Shown piece by piece: positions 1 to 8,098 of a DNA stretch of 64,000 bases; positions within the stretch are counted from its first letter, which is position 1; the number at the start of each line of letters is the position of its first letter. The DNA lies in contig NZ_JACTVJ010000025.1 of the NCBI RefSeq assembly GCF_014493765.1, positions 109,028 through 173,027 of the forward strand. The letters are read 5' to 3'. Made by a program: the position numbers and the translations under genes. Source of the DNA: Streptomyces polyasparticus. Lineage in GTDB: Bacteria; Actinomycetota; Actinomycetes; Streptomycetales; Streptomycetaceae. Below the pieces are notes generated by a model. The model worked only from the letters and a program-made list of their open reading frames with translations, made no database searches and was not told the origin of the DNA.

Positions 1-2
1 CG

Positions 3-377
3 GCCCGGATCGAGCCCGTCATGAACGAGGCCGAACTCGACGCCGTCCTCACCGACCACTACGCCGCGGAGGCCCAGACCCTCACCACCGGAGCCGAGGC
101 CAACCTCCTCAAGCTCGCCGAACTGCGCGGAACCCAGCGCGCCGCCGAGGCGGCGCGCTGGGCAGCCCTGAAGGCCGCCTACGTCCGTACGCAGACAATG
201 GGCGGCTCCGACGAGGACCCCCTCGTACGGGCCGTGGCCGCGCTCGGTCTGCTCGCCGACCGGGTCGCCTCCGTCGAGTCCGCGATCACCCGCGCCACCG
301 ACCCCCGCCACCTGATCGCCGGCTCTCGGGCCCGGCATGCCGTGCGCAACGACTCCCGGAACGCGGCCGGCGACTGA
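3..377 (+). CDS. C-terminal part of an unrecognised protein (5' end outside window)
   Basis: The frame is open from the window edge (reading ARIEPV before the first Met at 21), so this is probably the 3' end of a longer gene, although ATG 21 could start a 118-residue protein. The visible part is alanine/leucine rich and almost certainly helical, with no membrane segment or recognisable motif. It ends with TGA at 375-377, and 141 bp separate it from the next gene on the same strand. I do not recognise the family and assign no function. Codon use is typical high-GC and matches the neighbours. Confidence 0.6.
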   Translation, partial: ARIEPVMNEAELDAVLTDHYAAEAQTLTTGAEANLLKLAELRGTQRAAEAARWAALKAAYVRTQTMGGSDEDPLVRAVAALGLLADRVASVESAITRATDPRHLIAGSRARHAVRNDSRNAAGD

Positions 378-467
378 ACGCCCACGTGGTGACTTGCCCG
401 ACCTCAGCAGACCTTCCGCGCTCTGTGCACCCTCACCTGCAGTGACCCGGCCCTGTCCGCGCCCTCA

Positions 468-500
468 TGTCATGCGTTAAGAAGGTGTCAACGCACGACA
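468..500. promoter_or_regulatory. Inverted repeat, candidate operator of the PucR-type regulator
   Basis: TGTCATGCGTT (468-478) and AACGCACGACA (490-500) are inverted copies with 10 of 11 positions matching. The arm centres are 22 bp apart, about two helical turns. The right arm ends 18 bp before the GTG start of the regulator gene and just upstream of its GAGGTGGGGG ribosome-binding region. Placement and symmetry suggest an operator for autoregulation; which protein binds is inference. Confidence 0.45.
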
Positions 501-518
501 TGAGGTGGGGGCGAACTG

Positions 519-1574
519 GTGACGAACGACGCAGGCGAGGAGCTCGGGGAGTACCTGCAGGGCTTCACGAAGATCCTTGACGAGGCCGTCACCACGGGCC
601 GCAGGCTGACCCGGGACGAGCTCGAGTCGCGGCGCGCCCTCGGACTGCTCGCTGCCGAGTCCGGGCAACCACTGCGCCCGCTGCTCCTCGCGCACCTCAC
701 CGCGGCCCGTTCGGTAAGGCCGGGCGGCGTCGACAGCGTCCTCGCCGCTGTGGAGCAGGCCGTGGACGCCTTCATGTACGGCTACGAGCGGGCCCAGCGC
801 CTCGCCGTACGCCAGGAGGAAGCCGCCCGGCGGGAGTTCATCGACGATCTCCTCTACGGCCGCAGCGACCTGGGCCGGCTCTCCCAGCGCGCCGTCCGCT
901 TCGGCCTGGTGCTCACGCATGCGCACGCCGTCGCGGTGACCCGCGGCCCCGACGCGTACGACGACACGCACCCGGTGACGCGGCAGCTGGACGGCGCGCT
1001 CGTCGCCCGCTTCGGGGAACGCAGCATCCTGCTCACCACCAAGGACGGTCTCCTGATCTGTATCGCCCCCGGCGATCAGCAGGACGTGCTCGCCTACTTC
1101 GCCAAGCAGGCACACGCGGCAACGGACGGCGGATGCACGGCGATCGGCCGTGCGCACCCCGGTCCCGGCGGAGTCGTCCACTCCTACGAGGAGGCGCTGA
1201 ACGCCCTGGAACTCGCCGAGCGCATGCACCTGGACGAGCCGGTGTTGCACGCGGCCGACCTGCTCGTCTACCCGGTCCTCACCCGTGACCGCGAGGCCAT
1301 GGCCGACCTCGTGCGCAGCACGCTCGGGCCCATGCAACAGGCACGCGGCGGAGCCGGACCCCTCCTGGACACGCTCGGCGCCTACTTCGACGCCGGATGC
1401 ATCGCGGCCGAGGCCGCCCGCCGGCTCTCGCTCAGCGTGCGCGCGCTGACCTACCGTCTCGAACGCATCCACCGGCTCACCGGTCACAACCCGGCGGACC
1501 CGCAGCACCGGTACACGCTGCAGACGGCGGTGATCGGAGCCAGGCTGCTCCGGTGGCCCGAGCAGGAGCTCTGA
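519..1574 (+). CDS. PucR/CdaR-type transcriptional regulator
   Basis: This 351-residue protein has the layout of PucR-family regulators: a long helical N-terminal half (about 1-120), a GGDEF-like central region and a C-terminal PucR-type helix-turn-helix at about 290-345. In the last part a run of EAARRLSLSVRALTYRLERI is followed by a leucine-rich final helix, as usual for PF13556. The family controls purine, amino-acid or sugar catabolism genes, often those next to it. The GTG start at 519 is supported by a GAGGTGGGGG Shine-Dalgarno region. An 11-bp-arm inverted repeat lies directly upstream. The next gene on the strand encodes an ion transporter, a possible but unproven target. The ligand is unknown. 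Confidence 0.85.
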   Translation: MTNDAGEELGEYLQGFTKILDEAVTTGRRLTRDELESRRALGLLAAESGQPLRPLLLAHLTAARSVRPGGVDSVLAAVEQAVDAFMYGYERAQRLAVRQEEAARREFIDDLLYGRSDLGRLSQRAVRFGLVLTHAHAVAVTRGPDAYDDTHPVTRQLDGALVARFGERSILLTTKDGLLICIAPGDQQDVLAYFAKQAHAATDGGCTAIGRAHPGPGGVVHSYEEALNALELAERMHLDEPVLHAADLLVYPVLTRDREAMADLVRSTLGPMQQARGGAGPLLDTLGAYFDAGCIAAEAARRLSLSVRALTYRLERIHRLTGHNPADPQHRYTLQTAVIGARLLRWPEQEL

Positions 1575-1709
1575 CGGCGGGGCCTTCGGTTGCAGTCTCT
1601 TCGTCCGCGGATTCGTGATTGCCGGGGTCCGGCAGCCAAGGCGCGGCGCAGCTGCGCATCAAGGATCTGTCAGCGCGGCGTACGGAACGTGTACTGTCCG
1701 CCGTGACGT

Positions 1710-1763
1710 GCCGGGAAGTCTGGTCGGCGATCAAGGGACAGCTGTCTTTGCCGATCGGGGGAA
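1710..1763 (+). promoter_or_regulatory. Structured leader with alternative hairpins before the ion transporter gene
   Basis: CGGC at 1725-1728 can pair either with GCCG at 1710-1713, giving a hairpin closed around GGAAGTCTGGT, or with the CCGA-containing segment at 1750-1754. The second option forms a long hairpin with an inner stem around GACAGCTGTC. The two pairings exclude each other, and the second ends three bases before a GGGGGAA ribosome-binding site at 1757-1763. This is the architecture of a regulatory leader for a cation transporter. I cannot place it in a named riboswitch class, so the assignment is inference from pairing. Confidence 0.35.
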
Positions 1764-1769
1764 CACGCC

Positions 1770-1847
1770 ATGGTGCTCGTCGCCGCCGTGGGGCCCATGG
1801 CCGACCACGCCGAGATCTCGTACACGAAGATCGGCGGGGCAGCGTGA
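1770..1847 (+). CDS. Possible 25-residue leader ORF overlapping the transporter start
   Basis: An ATG at 1770, with GGGGGAA seven bases upstream, opens a 25-codon frame beginning MVLVAAVGPMADHAEI and ending at TGA 1845-1847. The stop overlaps the transporter GTG start (1844-1846) in a GTGA arrangement, implying translational coupling. Ribosome-binding site, spacing and overlap are better than chance would give, and the Shine-Dalgarno region lies beside the alternative hairpins of the leader. The peptide matches nothing I know and could be a regulatory leader peptide or fortuitous. Conservation in related species would settle this. Confidence 0.35.
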   Translation: MVLVAAVGPMADHAEISYTKIGGAA

Positions 1848-3137
1848 ACAACTGGCAGAGCTGGGCCGCGCTCGCCGTCTTCCTCGGCGCATACGCCCTG
1901 ATCATCAGCGAGAAGATCCATCGCGTCGCCGCCGCGCTCGGCGGCGCGGCCCTGATGCTGGCCATCGGTGCCACGGACGACAAGGCGGCCTTCTACTCGG
2001 AGCATTCGGGCATCGACTGGAACGTCGTCTTCCTGCTCCTGGGCATGATTCTGATCGTCGGAGTGCTGAAGAAGACGGGCATGTTCGAGTACCTGGCCAT
2101 CTGGTCGGCGAAGAAGGCCCGTGCGAAACCCTTCCGCGTGATGGTCACGCTGATCGTCATCACGGGTTCCGCCTCGGCGCTTCTGGACAACGTCACCACA
2201 GTGCTGCTGATCGCACCGGTCACGTTCCTGGTGTGCGAACGGCTGGCGCTGCCGGTCGCCCCGTTCCTCATCGCCGAGGTCTTCGCCTCCAACATCGGCG
2301 GTATGGCCACGCTGGTCGGCGACCCGCCGAACATCATCATCGCGAGCCGGGCCGGGCTCAGCTTCAACGACTTCTGGTCCATCTGGCGCCGCTGTCCGCG
2401 GTGTTGATCGTGGTCCTCGTCCTGCTCTGCCGCGTGCGGTTCCGCAAGTCCATCGCCTACGACGAGTCGCGGGCCGAGGAGGTCATGGCGCTGGAGGAGC
2501 GCGAGGCGATCCGCAACCCCGCCTCCTCGTCCAGGGCCTCGTCGTCCTCGCCCTGGTGGTCGCCGGTTTCGTCCTGCACCCCGTGCTGCATTTCGAGCCG
2601 AGCGTGGTCGCGCTGCTCGGTGCGGGGCTCCTCGTGGCGATCTCCACCGTCGACACCGGTGAGGTCCTTGCCGAAGTCGAGTGGCCCACGCTGGCCTTCT
2701 TCGCCGGCCTGTTCATCATGATCGGCGGACTGATCGAGACCGGAGTCATCGGCGAGGTCTCCAGCACGCTCGCCGACACCATCGGCGACAGCGAGTTCGG
2801 CGGCACGATGCTGATGCTCGGCGCGTCCGCGGGCCTCTCCGGCATCGTCGACAACATCCCTTACGTCGCCACCATGGCCCCCATCACCAGCGATCTCGTC
2901 TCCGCGCTGGGCAGCAGCGGAGACCACGTCATGTGGTGGGCGCTTGCGATCGGCGCGGACCTCGGCGGCAACGCCACGGCGATCGGCGCCTCGGCGAACG
3001 TCGTCGTCCTCGGCATCGCCGAACGCAACCGACAGCCCATCTCCTTCTGGCAGTTCACCAAGTACGGCCTCGTCGTCACCGCGGTGACGGTGGGCATCTC
3101 GACGTTCTACGTGTGGCTTCGCTACTTCGCTCTGTGA
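1844..3137 (+). pseudogene. ArsB/NhaD-type ion transporter, broken by two frameshifts
   Basis: Three consecutive frames together encode an ion-transporter superfamily permease of about 430 residues with some ten to twelve hydrophobic segments. Family hallmarks are the NIGGMATLVGDPPN motif near residue 145 and the related ADLGGNATAIGASAN motif in the second half. Homologues export Na+ (in exchange for H+), arsenite or dicarboxylates; an ion antiport role is inferred. From GTG 1844 the frame reads correctly to about 2372, where one missing C (expected FNDFLVHLAP) shifts it. A second missing C in the CCCC run at about 2516-2519 (expected NPRLLVQG) shifts it again, and the last third is intact to 3137. 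Two single-C losses in C runs in an otherwise well-preserved gene could be sequencing errors; taken literally the gene is inactive. Confidence 0.75.
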
Positions 3138-3184
3138 GAGACAGGGGGCATCAAATGATCGAGCTCTGGCCTGGCGGAGGGCGA

Positions 3185-4014
3185 ATGGTCCGGGAGCGCT
3201 TGCTACGTTTCGGCGTTGCCGGGCTGGTGTGTGTTCTCACCGCCGGGGCCGCGGGGTGCTCCGGCGGGAGTTCCGCCCCTCCAGGGGCAGCCATGTCCGA
3301 GGAGGCCCGGTCCTACCTGTCCGCCGCCCTGACCGTCATGGAGAAGAACGCGCTGCGCAGCAGAGACGTCGACTGGGCCGACGTGCGGCGGGCGGCTTTC
3401 GCGGAGGCGGGCGATGCACAGCGGCCTGCCGACACGTATCCGGCGATCAAGTGGCCTGCGGCTGGGCGATCGACCCGCGCCGCAACCGCGGCGGAAACAT
3501 GTGGCCGATGCTCGCCGTGGTGGGTCCGATCCTCGGGGACGGTGACGTCGGAGCGTTCGTCGATGCGGCCGGAAAGAAGACCGGGTGGTCCGTCGAACAG
3601 GGCAGCCCTCGTGTGGACGGCGCACCCATGGGCTGGGGTGCGAGCTCGCCCATAGGCAAGGGATCAGCGCCCGTCGCGGTGCTCACGGGCGCTTCCACCG
3701 GCAGTTCCGGGGAGGCGGTGACGGTGGCCTTCCGAGGGCGCCCCGACACGCGGTCCTTCGGCGCGGCCACCTCCGGTGTCCCCACCGGCAACGCGCCGCA
3801 TCACCTCTCCGACGGGGCGCTCCTCAATCTGACCGAGTTCGAGGACGCCGACCGTACGGGGCGTGCGTACGACGGCCCGATTCCGCCCGACCAAGTGGTG
3901 GTCCACCACCTCGGGCGTGCGCGAAAGAGCGATCCGGTCCTGGACGCGGCGACGGAGTGGCTGTCCGGGCAGCCCGCTTGCGCGGAGCCGAACCCTGACG
4001 TCACCGAACCGTAA
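3185..4014 (+). pseudogene. S41-family peptidase lipoprotein with internal deletion and frameshift
   Basis: ATG 3185, preceded by GGCGGAGGG, opens a lipoprotein signal (MVRERLL... ending in lipobox TAGAAGC) and an N-terminal helical region that runs in frame to TYPAIK near 3450. The reading then continues only in another frame as CGWAIDPRRNRGGNMWP and on to 4014, carrying the S41 nucleophile region GASTGSSGEA and the VPTGNAPHHLSDGA segment. In intact relatives roughly 70-100 residues separate these two parts, so this looks like an internal deletion joined out of frame. The family cleaves exported proteins near their C-termini. Product activity is very unlikely. ATG 3155 is an alternative but poorer start. 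Confidence 0.65.
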
Positions 4015-4085
4015 GGCCTCCGCCCGGTGCCGGGGCGGGTCGTTCGGGCTAGCCTCGCAGCGCTTCCGGACTCAGGAGATTCGTC

Positions 4086-4664
4086 ATGCGCGCTCGCACC
4101 CTGCTCCCAGCCGTTCTGGCTGCCGCCGCTCTCGCCGTCGTGGGGTGCGGCTCCGATTCGAGTGGTGAGACGCGAGCCCCGTCCTCGAAGGCCCCGGCCT
4201 CCACCCCGTCGCCGACCGCATCCGACGCCGGTACGGACGGGTCCGACGCCGGGCAGGTGCCCGAGGCGCTGGACTTCACTGCGACCACGGTGGACGGCGA
4301 GGAGTTCGACGCCAAGACGCTCGCCGGCAAGCCCACCGTCCTGTGGTTCTGGGCGCCGTGGTGCCCGAAGTGCAAGGCCCAGGCGGCCGAGACGGCGAAG
4401 GTCGCGGCCGAGTACGCGGGCAAGGCGCATGTCGTCGGGGTCGCGGGCCTGGACAAGAACGCCGCGATGCGCACCTTCGTCTCCGACACGGGAATCGAGG
4501 GCTTCCCCCAACTCTCCGACGAGAAGGGCGAGGTGTGGAAGCGGTTCGAGGTCACCGAGCAGAGCCGCTACGTGATCCTCGACAAGTCGGGCAGGACGAC
4601 GTACGAGGGCGTCCTGCCCGGCGGCGAGGGCCTGGCCGGCAAGCTCGCCGCGCTCACGGGCTGA
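4086..4664 (+). CDS. Thioredoxin-like (TlpA/ResA-type) lipoprotein
   Basis: The 192-residue protein begins with a lipoprotein signal whose lipobox ends at Cys21 (AVVGC). A Ser/Thr/Pro-rich spacer to about residue 57 is followed by a redoxin domain with the active site WCPKC (Cys93, Cys96) after the typical VLWFWAPW strand. It should be anchored outside the membrane and exchange thiols and disulfides, for example reducing apocytochrome c or another exported protein. The gene for its likely electron donor, a CcdA-like membrane protein, starts 7 bp downstream, so the two probably form an operon. An AGGAG sits at 4074-4078, before the ATG. The client protein is unknown. Confidence 0.88.
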   Translation: MRARTLLPAVLAAAALAVVGCGSDSSGETRAPSSKAPASTPSPTASDAGTDGSDAGQVPEALDFTATTVDGEEFDAKTLAGKPTVLWFWAPWCPKCKAQAAETAKVAAEYAGKAHVVGVAGLDKNAAMRTFVSDTGIEGFPQLSDEKGEVWKRFEVTEQSRYVILDKSGRTTYEGVLPGGEGLAGKLAALTG

Positions 4665-4671
4665 CCGCGCG

Positions 4672-5538
4672 GTGGCCGACGTTCCGTTCGCCCTCGCTCT
4701 CGGCGCGGGCATGCTCGCCGCCGTCAACCCGTGCGGATTCGCCCTGCTCCCCGCGTATCTCTCCCTCCTTGTCCTCGGTGACGACAACCCGAGCCGGCAG
4801 GTCGCCATCGGCCGGGCGCTCGCCGCGACCGCCGCGATGACCCTGGGATTCGCCGCCCTGTTCGCGGTGTTCGGCCTTGCCGTGCAGCCGGTCGCGGGGC
4901 AGGTCCAGGAGCACCTGCCCTGGTTCACCATCGCCTTCGGCCTGCTCATCGCCGCGGCCGGCGGCTGGATCCTGGCCGGGCGCCCACTGCCCTCCCTCGC
5001 ACCGAAACTCCGCCGCGCGCCGAAGGTGGTGCGCTCGGTGCCCTCGATGATGCTGTTCGGCATCGCGTACGCCACCGCCTCGCTCGGCTGCACCATCGCC
5101 CCCTTCCTCGCCATCGTCGTCTCCGCCTTCCGCAGCGGCTCGACGGCGGAGGGCGTGGCCCTCTTCGCCGCGTACGCCGCCGGGATGGGCCTGATCGTCG
5201 GAGCGGCCTCCCTGACCGTGGCCCTCACCCGCACCACGGCCGCCGCCGGTCTGCGCCGCTTCGGCTCGATCGCCCCGCGCCTCGGGGGCGGCCTGCTCCT
5301 CCTGGTCGGCCTGTACGTCGCGTACTACGGCCGGTACGAGATCCGCGCCCTGGACGATCCCGCCACCACGGACCCCGTCATCGATACGGCGGGCAGCATC
5401 CAGCGCTCCCTCGCCGACACCCTGGACGCCGCGGGGCCGGCCGTACTCGCCGCGCTCTGCGCGGCCCTTCTCCTGGTCGCCCTGCTGATCCGGCGGCGCA
5501 GGCGAGACCGGCGCGAGCGCCTCTCCGGTCGCGGCTGA
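4672..5538 (+). CDS. CcdA/DsbD-like transmembrane thiol transporter
   Basis: This 288-residue protein has six or seven hydrophobic segments. The two intramembrane cysteines of the CcdA family are present: NPCGFALLPAY (Cys21) in the first segment and ASLGCTIAPF (Cys140) in the second repeat. CcdA proteins carry reducing equivalents from cytoplasmic thioredoxin across the membrane to extracytoplasmic thioredoxin-like proteins. The gene starts with GTG 7 bp after the thioredoxin-like lipoprotein, its probable partner. The last 20 residues are Arg-rich (RRRRRDRRERLSGRG). A 23-24 bp tandem repeat begins at the stop codon. Confidence 0.88.
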   Translation: MADVPFALALGAGMLAAVNPCGFALLPAYLSLLVLGDDNPSRQVAIGRALAATAAMTLGFAALFAVFGLAVQPVAGQVQEHLPWFTIAFGLLIAAAGGWILAGRPLPSLAPKLRRAPKVVRSVPSMMLFGIAYATASLGCTIAPFLAIVVSAFRSGSTAEGVALFAAYAAGMGLIVGAASLTVALTRTTAAAGLRRFGSIAPRLGGGLLLLVGLYVAYYGRYEIRALDDPATTDPVIDTAGSIQRSLADTLDAAGPAVLAALCAALLLVALLIRRRRRDRRERLSGRG

Positions 5539-5632
5539 ACCGACCGGACACCCGCGGCTGAACCGACCGGACACCCGCGGCCGAATCCGCCCGGACCTCC
5601 GAGGCCGAATCCGCCCGGACGTCCGCGGCCGG
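5531..5632. repeat. 23-24 bp tandem repeat at the end of the ccdA-like gene
   Basis: Four units start at 5531, 5554, 5577 and 5601. The first two share GCGGCTGAACCGACCGGACA; the last two are a diverged GCGGCCGAATCCGCCCGGAC version. The first unit contains the TGA stop of the preceding gene, so copies carry a repeated in-frame terminal codon context. The rest of the 305-bp gap (to 5843) shows nothing else I can support apart from the ribosome-binding site of the TetR gene. Confidence 0.8.
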
Positions 5633-5843
5633 CCCCACCGGGCACCGCCCGTCGCCACACCCGCGCACGATTGTCCCGTTCGGCCCGTCGCGGGCCTTGC
5701 GCGCGCCTGGGATGCTGGAGTGACCCCACGTTGTACCGGCAGTGGAGTGTCCCCGTCGGCGCGCCCCCACGCGCCGGCTCCGCTTCCGGCGCGGCGCGCC
5801 TGAGACCGGGCGCGGCGCGACTGGTCTCAACGGAGAGATGAAC

Positions 5844-6482
5844 ATGGCTACTTCGCGCTGGACGGCCGCTCCCGCCCAGTCCACCGTCCCCGCCCAGGTG
5901 GCGGTCCCGCGCCGCCGCGGAGCCGTGCTCGAACGCGCCATCCTCGACGCCGCGCTCGAGCAGCTCAGCACAGTCGGCTGGAACGGTCTGACGATGGAGG
6001 GCGTCGCCGCGGGCGCCCAGACCGGCAAGGCGGCGGTGTACCGGCGCTGGCCCTCCAAGGAGGACCTGGTCGCCGACGCACTCGAGGCCGGAATGCCCCC
6101 GCTCTCGCAGCCCCCCGACACCGGAAGCGTCCGCGAGGACCTCCTGACCCTCTGCCTGGCCATGCGCGACGCGATGTACTCGAGGCCCGGGTTCGCCCTG
6201 CGCGCGGTACTTCACGAATGCGACGGCAGCCTGGCCGAGCGCTTCCAGTCGGTGATCTTCGGGCGCGTGATGCAGCCCGCGATCGAGGCCATCCGCGAGG
6301 TGCTCTGCCAGGGCGTACGCCGGGGAGAGGTGCGCAGCGCGGCAGTGAACGACCATGTCTGCGAGGTCATCCCCGCGATGATGATGTACCGCGCCAAGGT
6401 GTACGGAAGTGAATGGATGCCTGCCGAGATCGCCCGCATGATCGACGATCTGATCGTTCCGCTGACCCGCCCGCAGGGGTGA
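5844..6482 (+). CDS. TetR-family transcriptional regulator
   Basis: The 212-residue protein has an N-terminal TetR helix-turn-helix at about 30-75 ([20 protein letters not shown] followed by [20 protein letters not shown]) and a C-terminal helical ligand domain of the TetR_C type. ATG 5844 is preferred over ATG 5838 because GGAG at 5832-5835 is then eight bases upstream; longer in-frame extensions to 5742 lack a ribosome-binding site. The flanking genes run in the same direction but are not obviously related, so the target is unknown; TetR proteins commonly control a neighbouring or divergent transporter. Confidence 0.85.
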   Translation: MATSRWTAAPAQSTVPAQVAVPRRRGAVLERAILDAALEQLSTVGWNGLTMEGVAAGAQTGKAAVYRRWPSKEDLVADALEAGMPPLSQPPDTGSVREDLLTLCLAMRDAMYSRPGFALRAVLHECDGSLAERFQSVIFGRVMQPAIEAIREVLCQGVRRGEVRSAAVNDHVCEVIPAMMMYRAKVYGSEWMPAEIARMIDDLIVPLTRPQG

Positions 6483-6537
6483 GGAAAGGGGGCGGGGGTG
6501 TCGTCCCGGCCTCCCGCAGGCGTACGCTGGCACCGCC

Positions 6538-7242
6538 ATGCCGTACGAAGCACCCACCCACACCGTAGAGCGCTCGATCCGGGCGAAGACCGGCGCGAAG
6601 ATCGTCGCCGGTATCGATGAGGTCGGACGCGGTGCGTGGGCGGGACCCGTGACGGTCTGCGCCGCGATCACCGGTCTGCGCCGGCCGCCCGAAGGGCTCA
6701 CCGACTCCAAGCTGCTCACCGTCAAGCGCCGCGACGCGCTCGCGCGTGAGCTCGGCGACTGGGTCACCGCCCATGCGCTCGGGCACGCCTCGCCGCAGGA
6801 GATCGACGACCTCGGGATGACGGCCGCGCTGCGGCTGGCCGCCGTAAGGGCGCTCGAAGCCCTTCCGGTACGGCCCGACGCGGTGATCCTCGACGGCAAG
6901 CACGACTATCTGGGCGCGCCCTGGCAGGTGCGCACGGTCATCAAGGGCGACCAGTCCTGCGTGGCCGTGGCCGCCGCCTCCGTGCTCGCCAAGGTGGAAC
7001 GCGACGCGATGATGGCCGAACTGGGCGCTTCCTGCGCCGACTTCGGCTTCGACGCGAACGCGGGCTATCCGTCCCCCGTGCACAAGGCGGCGCTCGAGGA
7101 GCGGGGGCCGACCGAGCACCACCGGCTCTCGTGGTCCTATCTCGACGCGCTGCCCAAGTGGCGGCACCTCAAGAAGTCGCGGGCTCCGGTGCTCGGTGTC
7201 CCGGTCCCGGAAATCGAGGGGCAACTCGGCTTCGATTTCTGA
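6538..7242 (+). CDS. rnhB: Ribonuclease HII
   Basis: RNase HII cuts RNA in RNA-DNA hybrids, including single ribonucleotides left in DNA. The 234-residue protein carries the family signature [13 protein letters not shown] near the start, giving catalytic Asp27 and Glu28. Asp119 in [11 protein letters not shown] is the third acidic residue, and ECxx-type spacing continues with NAGYPSP near residue 180. Length is normal for actinobacteria. The ATG lies in a short 55-bp gap after the TetR gene. The gene appears intact and ordinary. Confidence 0.95.
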   Translation: MPYEAPTHTVERSIRAKTGAKIVAGIDEVGRGAWAGPVTVCAAITGLRRPPEGLTDSKLLTVKRRDALARELGDWVTAHALGHASPQEIDDLGMTAALRLAAVRALEALPVRPDAVILDGKHDYLGAPWQVRTVIKGDQSCVAVAAASVLAKVERDAMMAELGASCADFGFDANAGYPSPVHKAALEERGPTEHHRLSWSYLDALPKWRHLKKSRAPVLGVPVPEIEGQLGFDF

Positions 7243-7346
7243 CACCATGCCGCTCGCGGCGGCCGGGTCGTCCTGTCGCCCTGCCGCTCGCACTTATGTG
7301 CCACCCGCCGTTACGGTTCGTACCGGCGTTTGATAGACATCCAGTC

Positions 7347-8000
7347 ATGCCTCTCCTTCCCGAGGAGCCTCAGATTCACGAGAGTGTCCAGGGTCCCCGC
7401 GCAGCATCGGCCGCCGGCCGCACCGCGCCGACCCCTCGTCCCGTACCCGGTCCGCGTTCCGCGGCCGCCCCGCGTCCCGGACGCCCCGGCCCCGGTGCCG
7501 CCCGGCCGGGCCCGCCGGCGCAGCGCACGCCGCGCGATGCGGCGAAGCCCGCGCCCGTTCCGGCGCCTGCTGCCGCACCGTCGGTGCCTTCGGCGTCCTC
7601 CGCGCCTTCCAGCCCGCAGATCCAGCTGATCCCGGCCTCCGTCGAGGGTGCGCTCGACGCGGCCGAGGAAGCGGTGGACCTGCTGCTCGACACCGGCCGC
7701 GCGCCCGGCGACGTCCTGGTGCTCACCACCGGCGAGCAGCACCCTTGGGCCGCCCATGAGTTGAGCTTCGGCGACGCCGCGTACTGGGCGCAGCACGAAG
7801 CCGGCGACGACGTCTTCTATGCCTCGGCCGCCGACGCGGGACGTGCGGCGGTCCGCCCCGTGGTGGTCGTCGCGCTCAACGGCGGCTCGGACGAGCAGGC
7901 CGCGACGGCGCTGCCGCTGGCGATGGCGCGTGCGAGCGCGCTGCTCATCGTGTGCGGCGACCCGCAGCGGATCAACTCGGTGCTGGGCGCGGGAGTCTGA
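7347..8000 (+). CDS. Uncharacterised protein with helicase-C-terminus-like domain
   Basis: The first 90 residues are low-complexity Pro/Ala/Arg. Residues 100-217 resemble the C-terminal half of UvrD/Rep-type superfamily I helicases: VLVLTTGEQHPWAAH, then VFYASAADAGRAAVRPVVVVALNG, then ALPLAMARASALLIVCGDP. These echo helicase motifs V and VI, but there is no ATPase half. In true helicases the last block carries a catalytic arginine in SRA; here it reads MARA. A non-catalytic domain that has kept the fold is my inference. ATG 7347 is the first good start. The family seems restricted to Streptomyces-like genomes, and its function is unknown. Confidence 0.7.
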   Translation: MPLLPEEPQIHESVQGPRAASAAGRTAPTPRPVPGPRSAAAPRPGRPGPGAARPGPPAQRTPRDAAKPAPVPAPAAAPSVPSASSAPSSPQIQLIPASVEGALDAAEEAVDLLLDTGRAPGDVLVLTTGEQHPWAAHELSFGDAAYWAQHEAGDDVFYASAADAGRAAVRPVVVVALNGGSDEQAATALPLAMARASALLIVCGDPQRINSVLGAGV

Positions 8001-8098
8001 CGGCACGGCGGCTCCGGCCGCCTTCCTTCTCTCTCGTACGAGGTGAGTGGGGCCCATCCTCGATGGTGGACCCCACGGTGCGGGCGCGGCTCCGGTTC

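Noticed and set aside
477-1508. Long minus-strand frame opposite the PucR gene
   Set aside because: Typical antisense frame of high-GC coding DNA; the plus-strand frame has clear family motifs and a ribosome-binding site.
1774-2721. Alternative full-length transporter reading in a single frame
   Set aside because: The continuous Arg/His-rich frame from 1615 is an out-of-frame artefact; hydrophobic transporter sequence appears in it only between about 2374 and 2520.
3801-5237. Long minus-strand frames opposite the thioredoxin-like and CcdA genes
   Set aside because: They cover recognised plus-strand genes and encode Arg/Ala/Pro-rich sequence without motifs.
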